Both the position numbers and the translations under genes were made by a program. Shown here piece after piece: positions 1-12,504 of a stretch of DNA of 64,000 nucleotides (the first letter of the stretch is position 1; every line of letters starts with the position of its first letter). The DNA comes from Sequoia sempervirens (Eukaryota; Streptophyta; Pinopsida; Cupressales; Cupressaceae): contig VDFB02373365.1 in NCBI GenBank assembly GCA_007258455.2, positions 223,051,353 to 223,115,352 on the forward strand, in the 5' to 3' direction. The notes under the pieces are model-generated. The model saw nothing but the letters and a program-made list of their open reading frames with translations, was not told the origin of the DNA and made no database searches.

Positions 1-260
1 ATTTGTTTAGTCCTAAAAAATAGATATCATCATTAATAACCCGCATGTCCAAATTAAATTTGAATAAAATCTTGGCCTTTAAGAAAAACTTACATTTTTA
101 TAAGGAAACTTTCCATTTTCAGAATTTTTTCCATTTTTGAAAATTTTATTTTCAAAATCTTTTCAAGAAATTTTCATTTTAGAACATTTTTAAAAATTCA
201 TTTTTGGAAAAAATAAATAAATAAATAATTATTTTCAGAAAAATTTCCATTACGGGAAAT
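1..260. other. AT-rich low-complexity sequence, no gene
   Basis: The stretch is T- and A-rich with repeated ATTTTC/GAAAAT words that are partly self-complementary (about 100-250). No reading frame or conserved motif is visible. Confidence 0.6.
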
Positions 261-289
261 TTTGGGATTTAGGCCCTTAAATCAAACCA

Positions 290-485
290 GGGGAGAATCA
301 GGAAAAGTCAAGAACTCCGGAAAAATCAGACAGGGAATGGGAAAATCCAGGACGGAACAGGAATCCGAATCAGAAAATCCAATCGGACAGGAATCTGGGA
401 AAATCCAACCGGGCATGAATCCAGGAAAATCCAGGTGGACAGGAATGCTGGGAAAATCTAGTCGGACAGGAAAATCCCGGACTGG
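290..485 (+). repeat. Degenerate GGAAAATCC minisatellite
   Basis: Short units built around GGAAAATCC(A/C)G and GGACAGGAAT recur about eight times with irregular spacing. The block is open on both strands only because the repeat lacks stops, so the short reading frames over it are not taken as genes. Confidence 0.7.
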
Positions 486-546
486 GGCAAAAGCCCAGAT
501 TTTGTTCAAAACCTAGTTTTTTTTAAGCACAACTCGGGGAAAGGAC

Positions 547-3482
547 TTGGACAAGCAAGATGAACATCTAAGGACCTCCAAAGGCAATGAAATCAATAAA
601 ATTAAGAGGCCAAAAGACACCAAAAGCCAGAGCAAAAGAGGGTCCCTACTTTCAATGGGGCATGTGTGCAAAACTGCACAACAGTCTTCAAATCCACCTC
701 CCAATGATATAGAAAATGCACCTATTCAAACAATTTATCTAGGTATGTCTTCAAACCCAAGTCTTGATAATATTGATCTTAGTTATTTAGATGAAGTTGG
801 ATACACCATTGATGGTATCAATAATTCTAGTTTTGAAACAATGCAAAAACAAAATATTGATGAAATATCTTATATGAATGCAAATGAGAATGAAATCCCT
901 TTTATGTCTGAAAATGAAAATGAAACCCCTTGCGTGAATGAAAATGAAACCCCTTGTATGAATGAAAATGATTTTTTTTTTTTACAATTGAAAAAGATGT
1001 GCTAGATAACCTTCCTAGTAAAGTTTCTCAAAGACAAATGAGAACTTATGGAAATAGAATATAGAGAATGTTTTTTTATAGAAAGAAATTAGGATTTCAA
1101 TGTCAACTCATGATGCAATTGATCAGAATGTCAAAAACAAGAAAAGTGATGAAAAAATTACGCATTTTTGTAAAACCAAAAAAGAAAGATAATTCAGTAG
1201 AACAAGTCATATCTAGTGTTGCTAATGCTATTGATTTTATAGGTAAGAAAAGTTGATCTAAAGATAAGAATGCAGCTCATCGTGCAATAACAATTGCTCT
1301 AGTTAATAAAGCAACTTCAAATAAAAGAACGTTAAGTAAGATTAGTAAATGTATAAAAGTAAATCCTAAAACTTTGATAAGAGCTGCCAAAAGAAGAGAA
1401 AGTATTGGAAAAGATCCAATTAATCAATGTTGGATTTTTAGTGGTAGACTCCCAAGGCCAGACATGAAATTAGCTAATGAAATCAAATCTTTAATAAAAA
1501 AAATTGGCATGATAATACAAAAGTATCACCTAACATTAGAGAGGTTTTAAAATTAAGGGTGGGTTCCAAAATTCGTGAACGTCATCCAAAACATCTCTTA
1601 GATATGACTCAAACTCAATTATATAAAAAAAATTAGATGATTCAATCTCACCATTTAATATTAGCATAAGTCAAAGATCATTTGAAAAATGTAAACCTTG
1701 GTATGTTAGAATTAATAAACAACGAATCTCTTTTTGTTGTAAGACTCGTGTACAATTTTGTTATTATTATGATATTTTTTGATATAGTAGGTTTGTCTTG
1801 TGAACCCTCTAATGGAAACTTATTTTATTTAAAAGCATGTATTTTTGGACAATGCGATAGATGTGGTAACTTTTCATTGTCAGGAGAATGCATGCATTAA
1901 AGTAGTTTAGATGAATTTGGAAAACAATTAGTGGATGTTAAAAATTTTAAAAATATTGAGTATTCTTAAAAGATGGAAAATTTGGAAAACGTTGTGAGCT
2001 AATTGTGGAAAAATTTAGTGTGCATGCATTTATTAAAGAATTTAAAGATAAGATTGTACCTAAATATGTTAAACACTCTCAATATGCTCAATGGCTTGAT
2101 AATTTTATGTAAAAACACATTCCCAATTGGAACTATATTGTCAGTTGTTGATTTTGTTGAAAATTATACTCTTGCTCCACAAGAAGAAATTCAATCACAA
2201 TATTATAATTCAATGCAAGTAGCTATATTTGTTCATATTGTATATAGACATGCAGATGATAGTAGAGAAGATAATAAAAAAAAATTGAGAGAGTACCATT
2301 TTTATGTAAGTGATAATTGATTACATTCATCTGAGTTTGTTCAAATATTGTTTTGATATATTTTTAAAAAAATTTAAAGAGAGAGGAATTCAAATGAGAG
2401 AACATTTCATATGGTCAGATAATTGCACGGGTCAATTCAAGAATGCTAGAATGTTTTATTGGTTATGTAGATTTCATAAGGAAAATAATATCCAACACAT
2501 GTGGAGTTTTTTTGAAGTTGGACATGGTAAAGGAGAACACGATGAAGTAGGTGCATGTGTGAAAAGAGCTCTTGCTAGAGAGCAAATAAAATTTGAGGAT
2601 GCTGCGAAATTCATAGATGCATGTTCAATTGTAGATTGGTGCAAAATACCAAATTATCTACAAGAACAAGTGAGAGCTCAATAATTTGACACTTCTTTTG
2701 GTTAGTTGAAGAAAATGATATTCTTACTTGAAAAGATTGTGAAACAATTAATGGATCTGCAAAATGACATTCATTTAAGAGTTCGAATCCAAACACATGG
2801 ACAATATGGACAAGGGAGCTTGCATGTTTTTGTCAATTTTGTATTGTAGGTGATTGGGAGGCATGTGAAAATATTGAATGGATCGAAGAATGGCAACAAA
2901 GAGACTTAACACCTACATCGACACATGTTCAACATGGAATGACAATTGAAGATAATCAAGTGTTTGCATTAGATGATTATGATCGTGTTTCGAACCTTGT
3001 ACAAGAAGGTGCATTAAATTGAATTGAATTTTATATGTATGCATATTTATATGTGAATTAAATATATGTCACTCTTTATTGTTTTTTTTTGTAGGACATG
3101 TGTATGTTGATGTTGCAGCTAAGGGGAATGAAGAGGAGACGAAGTATTGGTTGGCTAGATGTGTTGAGAAAAAACATAAGTTGGTACATCCTAGAGTGGA
3201 TGATGACAACTTTGAGTATCCAACTGGTTCTGTGGTTGTTGTTGGCACCTGGCTTTGAAAATATCTATATATATATATAATGGCTTGCCTGCATTTGAAG
3301 ATTATGAAAGACACAAGAATATTATACATTATTCACATTTGATTTTGGAAACCAATATAAAACTAGTTAGATATCAAGGGAGGCCTATTAATAAAGTGTT
3401 ACAGACACTTTCAATGGATGATAATGAGACAATCATAGATGCATTGCAAAAAAGAGAGGATGAAAATGGTACAATAGAGTAA
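547..3482 (+). pseudogene. Decayed transposase-like gene, two exons recognisable
   Basis: A chain of plus-strand coding fragments broken by stops and frameshifts. The N-terminal part (547-1005) is hydrophilic with NENE-type repeats and then runs out of frame. A basic middle part lies at about 1000-1560 (words such as NAAHRAITIALVNKAT). The best part, 2310-2684, carries WSDNCTGQFKNARMFYW and WSFFEVGHGKGEHDEVGACV, then a Trp/Cys-rich tail continuing to about 3008 (WEACENIEWIEEWQQRDL). A second exon from 3095 gives YVDVAAKGNEEETKYWLARC and then VDDDNFEYPTGSVVVVGTW, and ends near 3482 after a frameshift. The SDNC-QFKN...FF-GHGKG-D-GA-VKR layout resembles cut-and-paste transposase catalytic cores in which Asp/Asn and His-Gly-Lys-Gly blocks recur. 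That family link is from memory, not from a search. It is clearly non-functional. It could instead be a domesticated or host protein family that spread as pseudogenes. Confidence 0.6.
3009..3094 (+). other. 86-bp GT-AG intron within the transposase-like relic
   Basis: The exon reads ...LVQE-G up to 3008. GT follows at 3009, and a T-rich tract ends in GTAG at 3094. Joining g|ga keeps the frame open into HVYVDVAAKGNEEE. The precise frame restoration across a T-rich acceptor supports a real ancestral intron and so a DNA-based, not reverse-transcribed, copy. Confidence 0.65.
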
Positions 3483-3484
3483 AT

Positions 3485-3800
3485 AAGTATAGGTACTTGT
3501 ATATAGTTGTATATATTTTTAATTGATAGTCGATATATAGTTAAAAATTTATCACACATACATGTCTATATATATATATGTCTTTAGTCATTTCCTAATT
3601 AAAGTTTTATATCATTTTTTGTTTCAAGTCTCCCAAAACTAGATGCATTACAAAAAAGAGAGGACATGCATATATATTACAATGGAATTCAAATCTAGAG
3701 ACAGGTAAGTATATATAGTTCTAGATACATTTAATTGACAGTATAAATATAAAACTAAATAATTCATTATCATTTTATAAAAAGTTTATAATTGATTTCA
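3485..3800. other. AT-rich spacer
   Basis: It holds TATATA-rich runs and a partial echo (at about 3645-3660) of the upstream words GATGCATTGCAAAAAAGAGA, i.e. a short duplication of the preceding gene tail. Nothing else is supported. Confidence 0.5.
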
Positions 3801-4620
3801 TATCCCATTAATCCATTCTCTTAGGACCCCTTAATCCATGCCTTATCTACCCTTAATACATCCTCTTGCATCCCCTTAAGTCACTCTCTTAATTCCCCTT
3901 AAGCCATCCTTTTAGGACCCCTTAAGCCATATCCTCTTATCTACCCTTAATCCATCATCTTGCATTGCCTTAATTCACTCTCTTAACTCCCCTTAAATCA
4001 TCCTCTTAGTACCCCTTAAGCCATATCCTCGTATATCTACCCTTAATCCATCCTCTTGCATCCCCTTAAGTCTATTAATTCCCCTTAATCCATCCTCTTG
4101 GGTCCCCTTAATCCATCCTCTTGCATCCCCTTAAGTCACTCTTTCAACACCCCTTAATCCATCCTATTAGGACCCCTTAAACCATATCCTCTTATCTACC
4201 CTTAATCCATTTTCTTGCATCCCCTTAAGTCACTCTCTCAAGTCCCCTTAAGCCATCCTCTTAGAACCCCTTAATCCATATTCTCTTATCTACCCTTAAT
4301 CCATCATCTTGCATCCCCTTAAGTCACTCTCTTAACTTTCCTTAAGTCATCCTCTTCGTATCCCTTAATCCATATCCTTGTATATCTACCCTTAATCCAT
4401 CCTCTTGCATCCCCTTAAGTCACTCTCTCAACTCCCCTTAAGCCATCCTCTTAGGAACCCTTAACCCATATCATATTATCTACCCTTAATCCATCGTCTT
4501 GTATCCCCTTAAGTCACTCTCTGAACTCCCCTTAATCCATCCTCTTAGGACCCCTTAAGCCATATCCTCTTATATACCCTTAATCCATCATCTTTCATCC
4601 CTTTAATTCACTCTCTTAAC
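3800..4620 (+). repeat. C-rich CCCCTTAA minisatellite, block A
   Basis: About 40 tandem units of roughly 18-22 bp of the form CCCCTTAA(G/T)CCATCCTCTT, alternating with CATCCCCTTAAGTCACTCTC and TATCTACCCTTAATCCATC. They form a loose higher-order pattern of about 90-110 bp. CCCTTAA differs by one base from the plant telomere complement CCCTAAA, and TTAA makes the core partly palindromic. Confidence 0.85.
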
Positions 4621-6505
4621 TTTAGGGTTAATGATTTAGGGTTTATCTACTAGGCTTTAGGTCCTAGGGTTAAGGATTTATGATCTTCATATCCTATGGT
4701 TCATGAGATGCTTAGAATAACAAATATATATGGGTTAATGGTTTAGGGTTCATCTACTAGGATTTAGGTCCTATGGTTTATGGTTTATGGTTTTTAGGGT
4801 TTATGAGATGCTTAGAATAACAAATCTATATGGTTTAAGGGTTTAGGGCTCATCTCCTAGGCCTTAGGTCCTATGGTTTAGGGTTTAGGGTTTTTAGGGT
4901 TCATGAGATGCTTAGAATAACAAATCTATATGGGTTTAGGGTTTAGGATTTCTAGGTTTCATGAGATGCTTATAATAACAAATCTATATGGGTTAAGGGT
5001 TTAAGGCTCATCTCCTAGGCCTTAGGTCCTAGGGTTAAGGATTTAGGGTCTTCATATCCTAGGGTTCATGAGATGCTTAGAATAACAAATCTATATGGGT
5101 TAAGGGTTTAGGGTTCATCTCCTAGGCCTTAGGTCCTATGGTTTAGGATTTCTAGGGTTCATGAGATGCTTAGAACCTTACAATAAAAAATCTAATATGG
5201 TTTAAGGGTTTAGGTCCAAGGGTTAAGCGTTTAGGATTTCTAGGGTTCACAAGATTCTTAGAATAAAAAATATATATGGGTTAAGGGTTTTTTATTTTTA
5301 GGGTTCACGAGATGCTTAGAATAACAAATATATATGGGTTAAGGGTTTAGGGTTCATCTCCTAGGCCTTAGGTCCTATGGTTTAGGGTTTAGGGTTTCTA
5401 GGGTTCATGAGATGCTTAGAATAACAAATCTATATGGGTTAAGGGTTTAGGGTTCATCTCCTAGGCTTTAGGTCCTAGGGTTAAGGGTTTAGGATCTTCA
5501 TATCCTAGGGTTCATGAGATGCTTAGAATAACCAATCTATATGGGTTAAGGGTTTAGGGTTCATCTCCTAGGCTTTAGGTCATATGGTTTAGGGTTTAGG
5601 GTTTCTAAGGTTCATGAATTGCTTAGAATAACAAATCTATATGGGTTCAGGGTTTAGGGCTCATCTCCTAGGCCTTAGGTCCTATGGTTTATGGTTTATG
5701 GTTTCTATGGCTCATGAGATTCTTAGAATAAAAAATCTATATGGGTTAAGGGTTTAGGTTTCATCTACTAGGCTTTAGGTCCTATGGTTTAGGGTTTAGG
5801 GTTTCTAAGGTTCATGAGATGCTTAGAATAAAAAATCTATATGGGTTAAGATTTTAGGGTTCATATCCTAGGATTTAGGCCTTAGGGATAAGGGATTAGG
5901 ATTCATATCTTAGGGAACTTCATGAGATGCTTAGAATAACAATCTATATGGGTTAGGGGTTTAGGGTTCATATGCTAGGATTTAGGTCCTATGGTTTAGG
6001 TTTTAGGGTTTATAGGGTTCATGAGATGCTTAGAATAACAAATCTATATGAGTTAATGGTTTAGGGTTCATCTCCTAGGATTTAGGTCTTAGTGTTTAAG
6101 GTTTAGGATTCATATCTTAGGGAAATTTTGGGTTAAGGGTTTAGGGTTTCTAGGGTTCATGAGATGCTTAGAATAACAAATCTATATGGGTTAAGGGTTT
6201 AGGTCCTATGGTTTAGGGTTTAGGATTTCTAGGGTTCACGAGATGCTTAGAATAACAAATCTATATGGATTAATGGTTTAGGGTTCATCTCCTAGGCTTT
6301 AGGTCCTAGGGTTAATGTTTTAGGATCTTCATATCCTAGGGTTCATGAGATTCTTAGAATAACAAATCTATATGGGTTAAGGGTTTAGGGTTCATCTCCT
6401 AGGCTTTAGGTCCAATGGTTTAGGGTTCATATCCTAGTCTTTAGGTCCAATGGTTTAGGGTTTCTAGGGTTCATGAGATGTTTATAATAAGAAATCTAAG
6501 GGTTC
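4620..6505 (+). repeat. Telomere-like TTTAGGG minisatellite, block B
   Basis: Tandem array of a unit of roughly 100-110 bp with shorter variants. It holds GGGTTTAGGGTTCATCTCC, TAGGCTTTAGGTCCTA, runs of GGTTTAGGG and the fixed word CATGAGATGCTTAGAATAAC followed by AAATCTATATGGGTTAAGGG. The G-rich strand is on top here, opposite to the flanking blocks. It is an interstitial telomere-like satellite, not a pure telomere tract. Confidence 0.85.
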
Positions 6506-7035
6506 ATGAGATGCATCCCCTTAATCCACTTTCTTGCATCCCTTTAATTCATTCTCTCAACTCCCTTAATCCACCCTCTTGCATCCCTTTAAGTCATTCT
6601 ATCAACTCCCCTTAATCCACCCTCTTGCATCCCTTTAAATCATTCTATCAACTCCCATTAATCCACCCTCTTGCATCCCCTTAATCCATCCTCTTAAAGG
6701 ACCCTTAAGTCATATGCTCTTACATCCCCTTAATCCACCCTCTTGCACCCCTTAAGTCACTCTCATAATTCCCCTTAATCCATCCTCTTAGGACCCGTTA
6801 AGCCATATCCTAGGGCTCATGAGATGCATCCCCTTAATCCTCCCTCTTGCATCCCTTTAAGTAATTCTCTTAACTCCCCTTAATCCACCCCCTTGCATCC
6901 CTTTAAGTCATTCTATTAACTCCTCTTAATCCACTCTCTTGCATCCCCTTAATTCATTCTCTTAACTCCCCTTAAGGCATTCTCTTAGGACCCCTTAAGC
7001 TATATCCTCTTAGGTCCCCTTAATCCATCCTATAG
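6505..7035 (+). repeat. C-rich CCCCTTAA minisatellite, block C
   Basis: Same unit type as at 3800-4620, resuming at the word TCATGAGATGCATCCCC. That junction word, made of the end of the telomere-like unit joined to the C-rich unit, recurs at about 6817-6835 inside this block. So the boundary itself was duplicated as part of a larger unit. Confidence 0.8.
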
Positions 7036-7740
7036 AAAACATCACTTAAATTTGTAAGGAATTTATAAGATCCAATTTTCTAACTTTTACTATATATTGT
7101 TCTTTTCTCGCATGAATTATTTAGTTAAATGACTCATAAAAAATATAGTTACTTTACTTACATTAATTATTTTTGCAGGTTCTCATCAAGTTGGTCTACC
7201 ATGTCATTATCACTGTAAACAAATTTTATCAAGAGACTATGCAAATATCAAACTGTGGTCTTGAGATAAAAGTTGATAAGCTTTAATTGTATCTACATGC
7301 ACATATGTTTTATCATGTTATATAGTTGTATTAAACATCAATATACATTATGTATGTTTGTTCGATGTATGAACTTCAATGAACTTATTAGTAACTTTTT
7401 AAATATCTTGTTCCAACTTTATCTTATACAAATCATGTCTTATATTTACCACATTTTATATAATTGTTCAATTGTATAGATTATACATTCTATACATACA
7501 AGGATTTTTTTTTTCAGTGATTCAACTATTTGCTACAATTGGAAAATAGTTAAAACTATCTGCCCTTAATTTATTATGAATATGATCTAAACTATTTAAC
7601 GAATGTTTTAATTTGTCACCTAACCATGTGATAAATTATTGAAATTTAAGAAATAATCATTTTAAGATATGTCTAAACTTAATCCAACAATGGCATGAAA
7701 TATATATGAAATTTGATTCTAGATAAGAATTTATAGTGCA
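7035..7740. other. AT-rich, no gene seen
   Basis: Unique-looking AT-rich DNA. A 68-codon open frame at 7273-7479 is hydrophobic with no recognisable domain, and its composition is what AT-rich noise gives. Confidence 0.5.
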
Positions 7741-8790
7741 TATTACTGGAAAATTAGATAAAATATATATACATACCATAGACACTTAAAAAGTCTTGAT
7801 TGATACTATGTATCTGATTCTGATTAACTAACACCATTTCTTCCTAAATCACCCCAAACTAACCAATTAATTAAATAATCAACATTATTTAGTTAAAATC
7901 AACAAATTCAGCTATTAATCAAATAATTAAATTTATTAGATTAATTCACCCTTTCTTCTAACTATTATTCATCATATTTAATTAAATCAAGCCATTTAAT
8001 TAAATCCCCCTAAGTCCTCTCATTTGATTAAATCAATCAAATCAAATGTCACAATCCCCTAACCCATTCCAATTAATTAATTTTGAATTAATTAATCCTA
8101 ATTCACTTTATAATTATTATTAATAAATCCTCCAGCTTTTAACTCCTCAAGAGTTAAATCAACCGATGGTCAACTAACCAGGTTGCACATGAAAATGATT
8201 TCTATTAATTATCTAATTCCTCTATTTATCCTCACAAAGGCATATTCCAAGGAATAATCCTCCCAATCACCTCCTCATTCAATTTCCTTCCAAAGGTTTC
8301 AAAAACCTATCACATCCTCTCACATCTCCAACCATATTCAATAACTTCTTCTTACAACCTTTCAAATCCTCAACCATTCTCATTTACTCCTCTTACATCC
8401 CCCTTTCCTCAACACATTTCCCAAAATGTGCTTCACCCTCACCCAATAGAATTGTGACAAGTGTCACATTCCTATTGTCTCTCCTTTTATCCCACATTCA
8501 CCAATTTATCTCATTTCTCAACCCTTGAATCCTCTAAGTAGAGGCTTTCTCTACACAATATGCATCCACAATCTCATGCAAAGTCATTATGCTCATTTCA
8601 TCCATCAATCATCCAATTGCTATCACTATCTTTGAGGGAAATTGGCTTTATCAAATCCATTTTCATCCACAATCTTAGGCACTGTTACTCTACTCCAAAT
8701 TTATCAAGGACCTTGAAAATTATCAAAGGGATTGGGAAAGGGCCACTTTCCACATCAAAGTGACAACAATCCCCCTATGCGATGGAGGTT
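7740..8790 (-). repeat. Diverged gypsy-type LTR fragment, inverted
   Basis: Read on the minus strand this stretch aligns in order with 37740-38990 on the plus strand. Shared landmarks are AGGGG-rich GGTGTCAC..TGATGTGGAA, ATTCCCAATC, GGAATATTCC-like words, GAGGACTTGGGG..TTTAATTAAAT, GGGTGAATTAA, ATGATGTTAGT and CAAGACATTTTTAAGTGTCTA. The right-hand partner ends at a gypsy primer-binding site, so both are read as LTR copies of one family. Divergence is high and the ends are not defined. Confidence 0.6.
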
Positions 8791-9200
8791 TGATCTATTT
8801 AGTTTGTTAAAATGCTTTCATTTGCTTTCTTTTGTGCTTTTGTTTCATGTTTTCATCTTTGTTTGATCAAGAATCTCATAGGGAATGATGTTTGTGCAAA
8901 TTTGAATGACTAACCTTGTTTGTGTTATCTTTGTTTAGCTTGGTGCATATCATCATTCACACATACATGAGTGCATATAATCATCAAAATGAACATAACA
9001 CGATCATAATTGAGTGCATATATAATCATCATATTAAAGTCAATTGATATAAATAAACACAAACATGATCACATTAATCGATATAATGTATGTGAAATGG
9101 TCCATGAAATAACATGTTCAAAATGTATATGTCAATTCCAACACATATATTTAAATAAAACTGGATCTATAGTCCATAAAATTTAAAACCATCTAACTAT
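8790..9200. other. Spacer, no gene seen
   Basis: AT-rich sequence with CATA/TATA repeats around 8940-9130. It may be a weakly conserved extension of the neighbouring LTR fragment. Confidence 0.4.
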
Positions 9201-9201
9201 C

Positions 9202-11178
9202 AGGGCGATTAGTCAAATCAAGTCTCCCTGTTGCTCCACGTGGACTAGATGTACCTGTATCATGTTGCAGAAGAGTACAAGAAACTTGAAATTAGAATTA
9301 AAGTTATTTAAAAATTTTGATTTAATTTAACATATAAACTTGAAAATATAAACTTGATAAAAATAAATTTAATTAAATATCTAGTAAATACAGTAAAATT
9401 AATTTTTAGTATGCATAAATTACCATATGATCATGTGAATCTACTGGCACATTTTGTTCAATGGGTAGTATAACTGTCAATTGAGAAGTTCCAAATGCTT
9501 GATCTACTAATTCTTGCATATTCAAATAAAGCAAACAATATGTTAGAACCTCGAATATATATATTTAAAAGGTGCCTAAAAATTATATAGGAGATTTAGT
9601 AAAGTTTACAACCTCGAATGATATGACCTCATGATCATGCACTTGTGATTTCCCATGCTTAAAAGCCGATGATGTCTTAGGTGTGCTCGCCATGGGTATC
9701 ACATGAAATCCCTGCATATAGATACAATAATGTATAGATCATTCACACATGTGTACAAATTCAAATTAAATTAGATCTATGATGTGTATTTATTATAAAC
9801 TAGAAAAACTTTTGAAAGTACGCACCTGAGATGGCCCATGCATAATAGCTGACGATGACTCAAAAGCACTCACCACAACTTGTGGTTGGTTGGTACTCAG
9901 TATCGCATGACCTGCTTGCATCTAGATATAATATATCATTTCACACATGTACAAATTCAAATTAAATTAGATATGTCCACATAAATTAAAATATATATTG
10001 GTTTGTACCTGACCAAAAGGTGAGCCCAATTCTACAACACTCGAAATATAGACATGATCATATTGAGATCCAGGTTTCGTGTGATCATGCATCTACACCG
10101 AACACTTCTTGAGTTAATATTATATTATATATAAATATATAAATTAATTTTATTATTTACATAAATTTTGTACATTTCAAACAAATTAAAATGTGCCTAA
10201 GTTCAAAAGATGTGCATACCTATGTAGGATGATCCTCATAATATAGTAAATCCATATATGACTCCATCCTAGATGCATGTTGGTCACCTGAAGTGGATGC
10301 CTGAGTATGCCCATAGCCTAAGCCTACATGCTCTCTATTGCCCACTTTAGTTGTCACGTGTGTAGTCTGATGAGTGAGATGTCCTGAAAGAGAACTTAGT
10401 GTTCCTAATGTCGACAACATTGTCTATTGCTGAAATGTAGTGAAAATATCATGAGAAGGAGGAGGAACAAGAGGAGCAATCTGAGCACGTCACTAAGGAT
10501 CGACACGTGCTCCTAATCTATGTTGGGGCATGCCACGCCCAACTCCCTGAAATGACCTCATATCAAAATAGTTGGGTTTTAAAACCAACTCAAACTTAGC
10601 CCATAACTTTCTCAAAAAGTAAAGGGGCACCTCACAATTTCCATGTGGTGGAGTATCAAACACCATCCACCATATATCCCAAAACTTTGCAGCTATCTGC
10701 GGGTGCCTACACCATTTAATTGAAAAAATAAATTAGTGGGTGGAATTGGTTCGTTTGTTTGGGGGCTAAAGAAATGTTGGCAAATGACTTGTTTGGTAAT
10801 TTTAAGGTCATAGATTTCTTTATAAGACAATCCATCTGCATAGAATTGTCTCATCTCTTCTCTCCATTGATGGAATCTATCTAGGTCTGCATCAATAGAT
10901 CAAACAGAATCAACAACAGCTTGCATCGAAGATGCAAACCATGCAAGATGGGGGGAATGTTAAGCTCATTTTTTTATCAAATCTATATTTTCTTGAATCA
11001 CATTAAGGTTTTCTCTAATGCTCTCTCTTAATTGATTTTGATCTACTACAAGGCATGGGGGGTTAGGAGGTGGAGAGGGTGGAGGTGTGGGGTTTTGTCG
11101 TGGTGGCGAATGTGGATGTATGGTATTTTCAAGTTGTTCATTAGGTATAAAATCCTCTATATTAAATTAAGGCTCCAT
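9202..11178 (-). pseudogene. Unrecognised decayed multi-exon gene with modular small exons
   Basis: Reading leftward from an ATG at 11178 there is a Pro-rich start (PPRQNPTPPPSPPPNPPC), then QNQLRESIRENLNVIQENID, HQWREEMRQFYADGLSYKEI and AAKFWDIWWMVFDTPPHGNC, followed by a Ser/Thr/His-rich tail to 10220. Frameshifts and several stops interrupt it. After 10220 come small exons with clean CAG|GT-type ends: 10009-10092 (28 codons), 9826-9921 (32), 9613-9711/9717 (33-35) and 9424-9519 (32), then a terminal exon ending near 9202. Three small exons begin with ATGCA(A/G/T) and all are in phase 0. The stop at the end of the long exon is TAG just where CAG|GT is expected, and other stops also replace Gln/Arg codons, consistent with C-to-T decay. 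No family is recognised. It may be a host gene or a DNA transposon's second ORF. Confidence 0.55.
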
Positions 11179-11179
11179 G

Positions 11180-12500
11180 TTCAATGAAATGGCAACTGCA
11201 TGTTAAACAATTAAAAAATATATATCAAAAAACTAATTAAATAATGTACACAATTTGAAAGTTATAAATCACATTGAACATGCACAAATTCAAAATACAT
11301 TTCATTTGAAGACACATTCAATTTAAAACATTAAAAAATCCATAGCATGAAAATTTAGACTAATTTATGTTGTAGAATTTATACAAACAATTAGAGCCTC
11401 CCCACAACATGTACATTAAATTATACAATTAAAGTCTTGTACATACCCTTGATTAAATTCTCACTCTATCTTAAATTTTGATTTCAACACAATGGCCTAA
11501 TTTAAAATCTTTAAATAATAATATCAAGGTCCTACTTCATTGATTTGACAAGTGGAAAAATTATAAATGTATTAAGTATAATTTAATGAGCTACTTGATC
11601 ATAATTTATTGTTGGCATTTCATGATTGTGTGATTTTGGGAAGGTGATATTTTGGTTTAATTTCTAAATAAATTTCTAGAGTTGTTTTTCTTAACTAGCC
11701 TATATTTCCTTACTAGTTTGAGAAGATAATCATGGCTATTTCAAAAATTTCTCAGGTTTTTTTATTATATATTTGATAGACATATTTATAAGTCTCAAAC
11801 ATTGTTACTTTTGAAAGTTTTAAGTATTAGGTCCATGAAGAGGAATATATAAAATTATAAATTGTCCATTCCCTTTCATTGTCTATTACAGACCATGAAT
11901 CTTGAATTTTTATTGCAATAAAATTGATTTTGAGAATTAGAGCCAACAAGCAAATTCATATAAAATTTATTTTATGATAGAGAGTTTAATTTTATTAAAT
12001 CATGTATATTCAATTGGTTTTGTGTTGACTTCTAGTAACCATATGGTTTCATTTTCCTTGCAAGGTTAAAATTGAGTGGTGAATTGTACTTGCCAAGCCT
12101 AGTTTCATGAAATTTGATACTTGCTTTTGAGTTCCTTAGAGGTATGTATAGGGACATATATACAAATTTTAGGGACTTGGTGTGCACCTAAGCATGAAGA
12201 TTATGAACATAGGTGAATATTGCTAAAGAAATTGAACAAGGACTTGGAAAAGTGAGCACACCAAGTATTTGAAGATTTGTTAGAGGTGGAGAATAAGGAT
12301 TAGGAGTGACAAAAGGTATTACTAATGCAATCTTGGGCTCACTAATAAATTTTATTAAGACCATATTTGAAACAAGTTATTATTTCCTTGAAAATGTAGA
12401 ATTTGGTGCTAGATATGCTCCTTGTATGGAAAATATACAAGCATTATGAAAGGTTGAATGTGATCTTGTGTAAATTAAGGCTTAACTAAAGAATTTATTA
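11180..12500. other. AT-rich spacer, no gene seen
   Basis: It lies on the 5' side of the decayed minus-strand gene. No promoter element can be called with confidence, and no reading frame or long repeat is visible. Confidence 0.5.
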
Positions 12501-12504
12501 TTGT

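Noticed and set aside
262..516. 84-codon plus-strand and 75-codon minus-strand frames
   Set aside because: Both lie over a GGAAAATCC minisatellite and have repeat-derived composition.
4620..6505. True chromosome end
   Set aside because: The telomere-like words are embedded in a ~100-bp complex unit and followed by more than 57 kb of ordinary sequence.
3800..7035. CRISPR-like regular repeats
   Set aside because: Units are directly tandem without unique spacers, vary in length, and sit in a eukaryotic genome.
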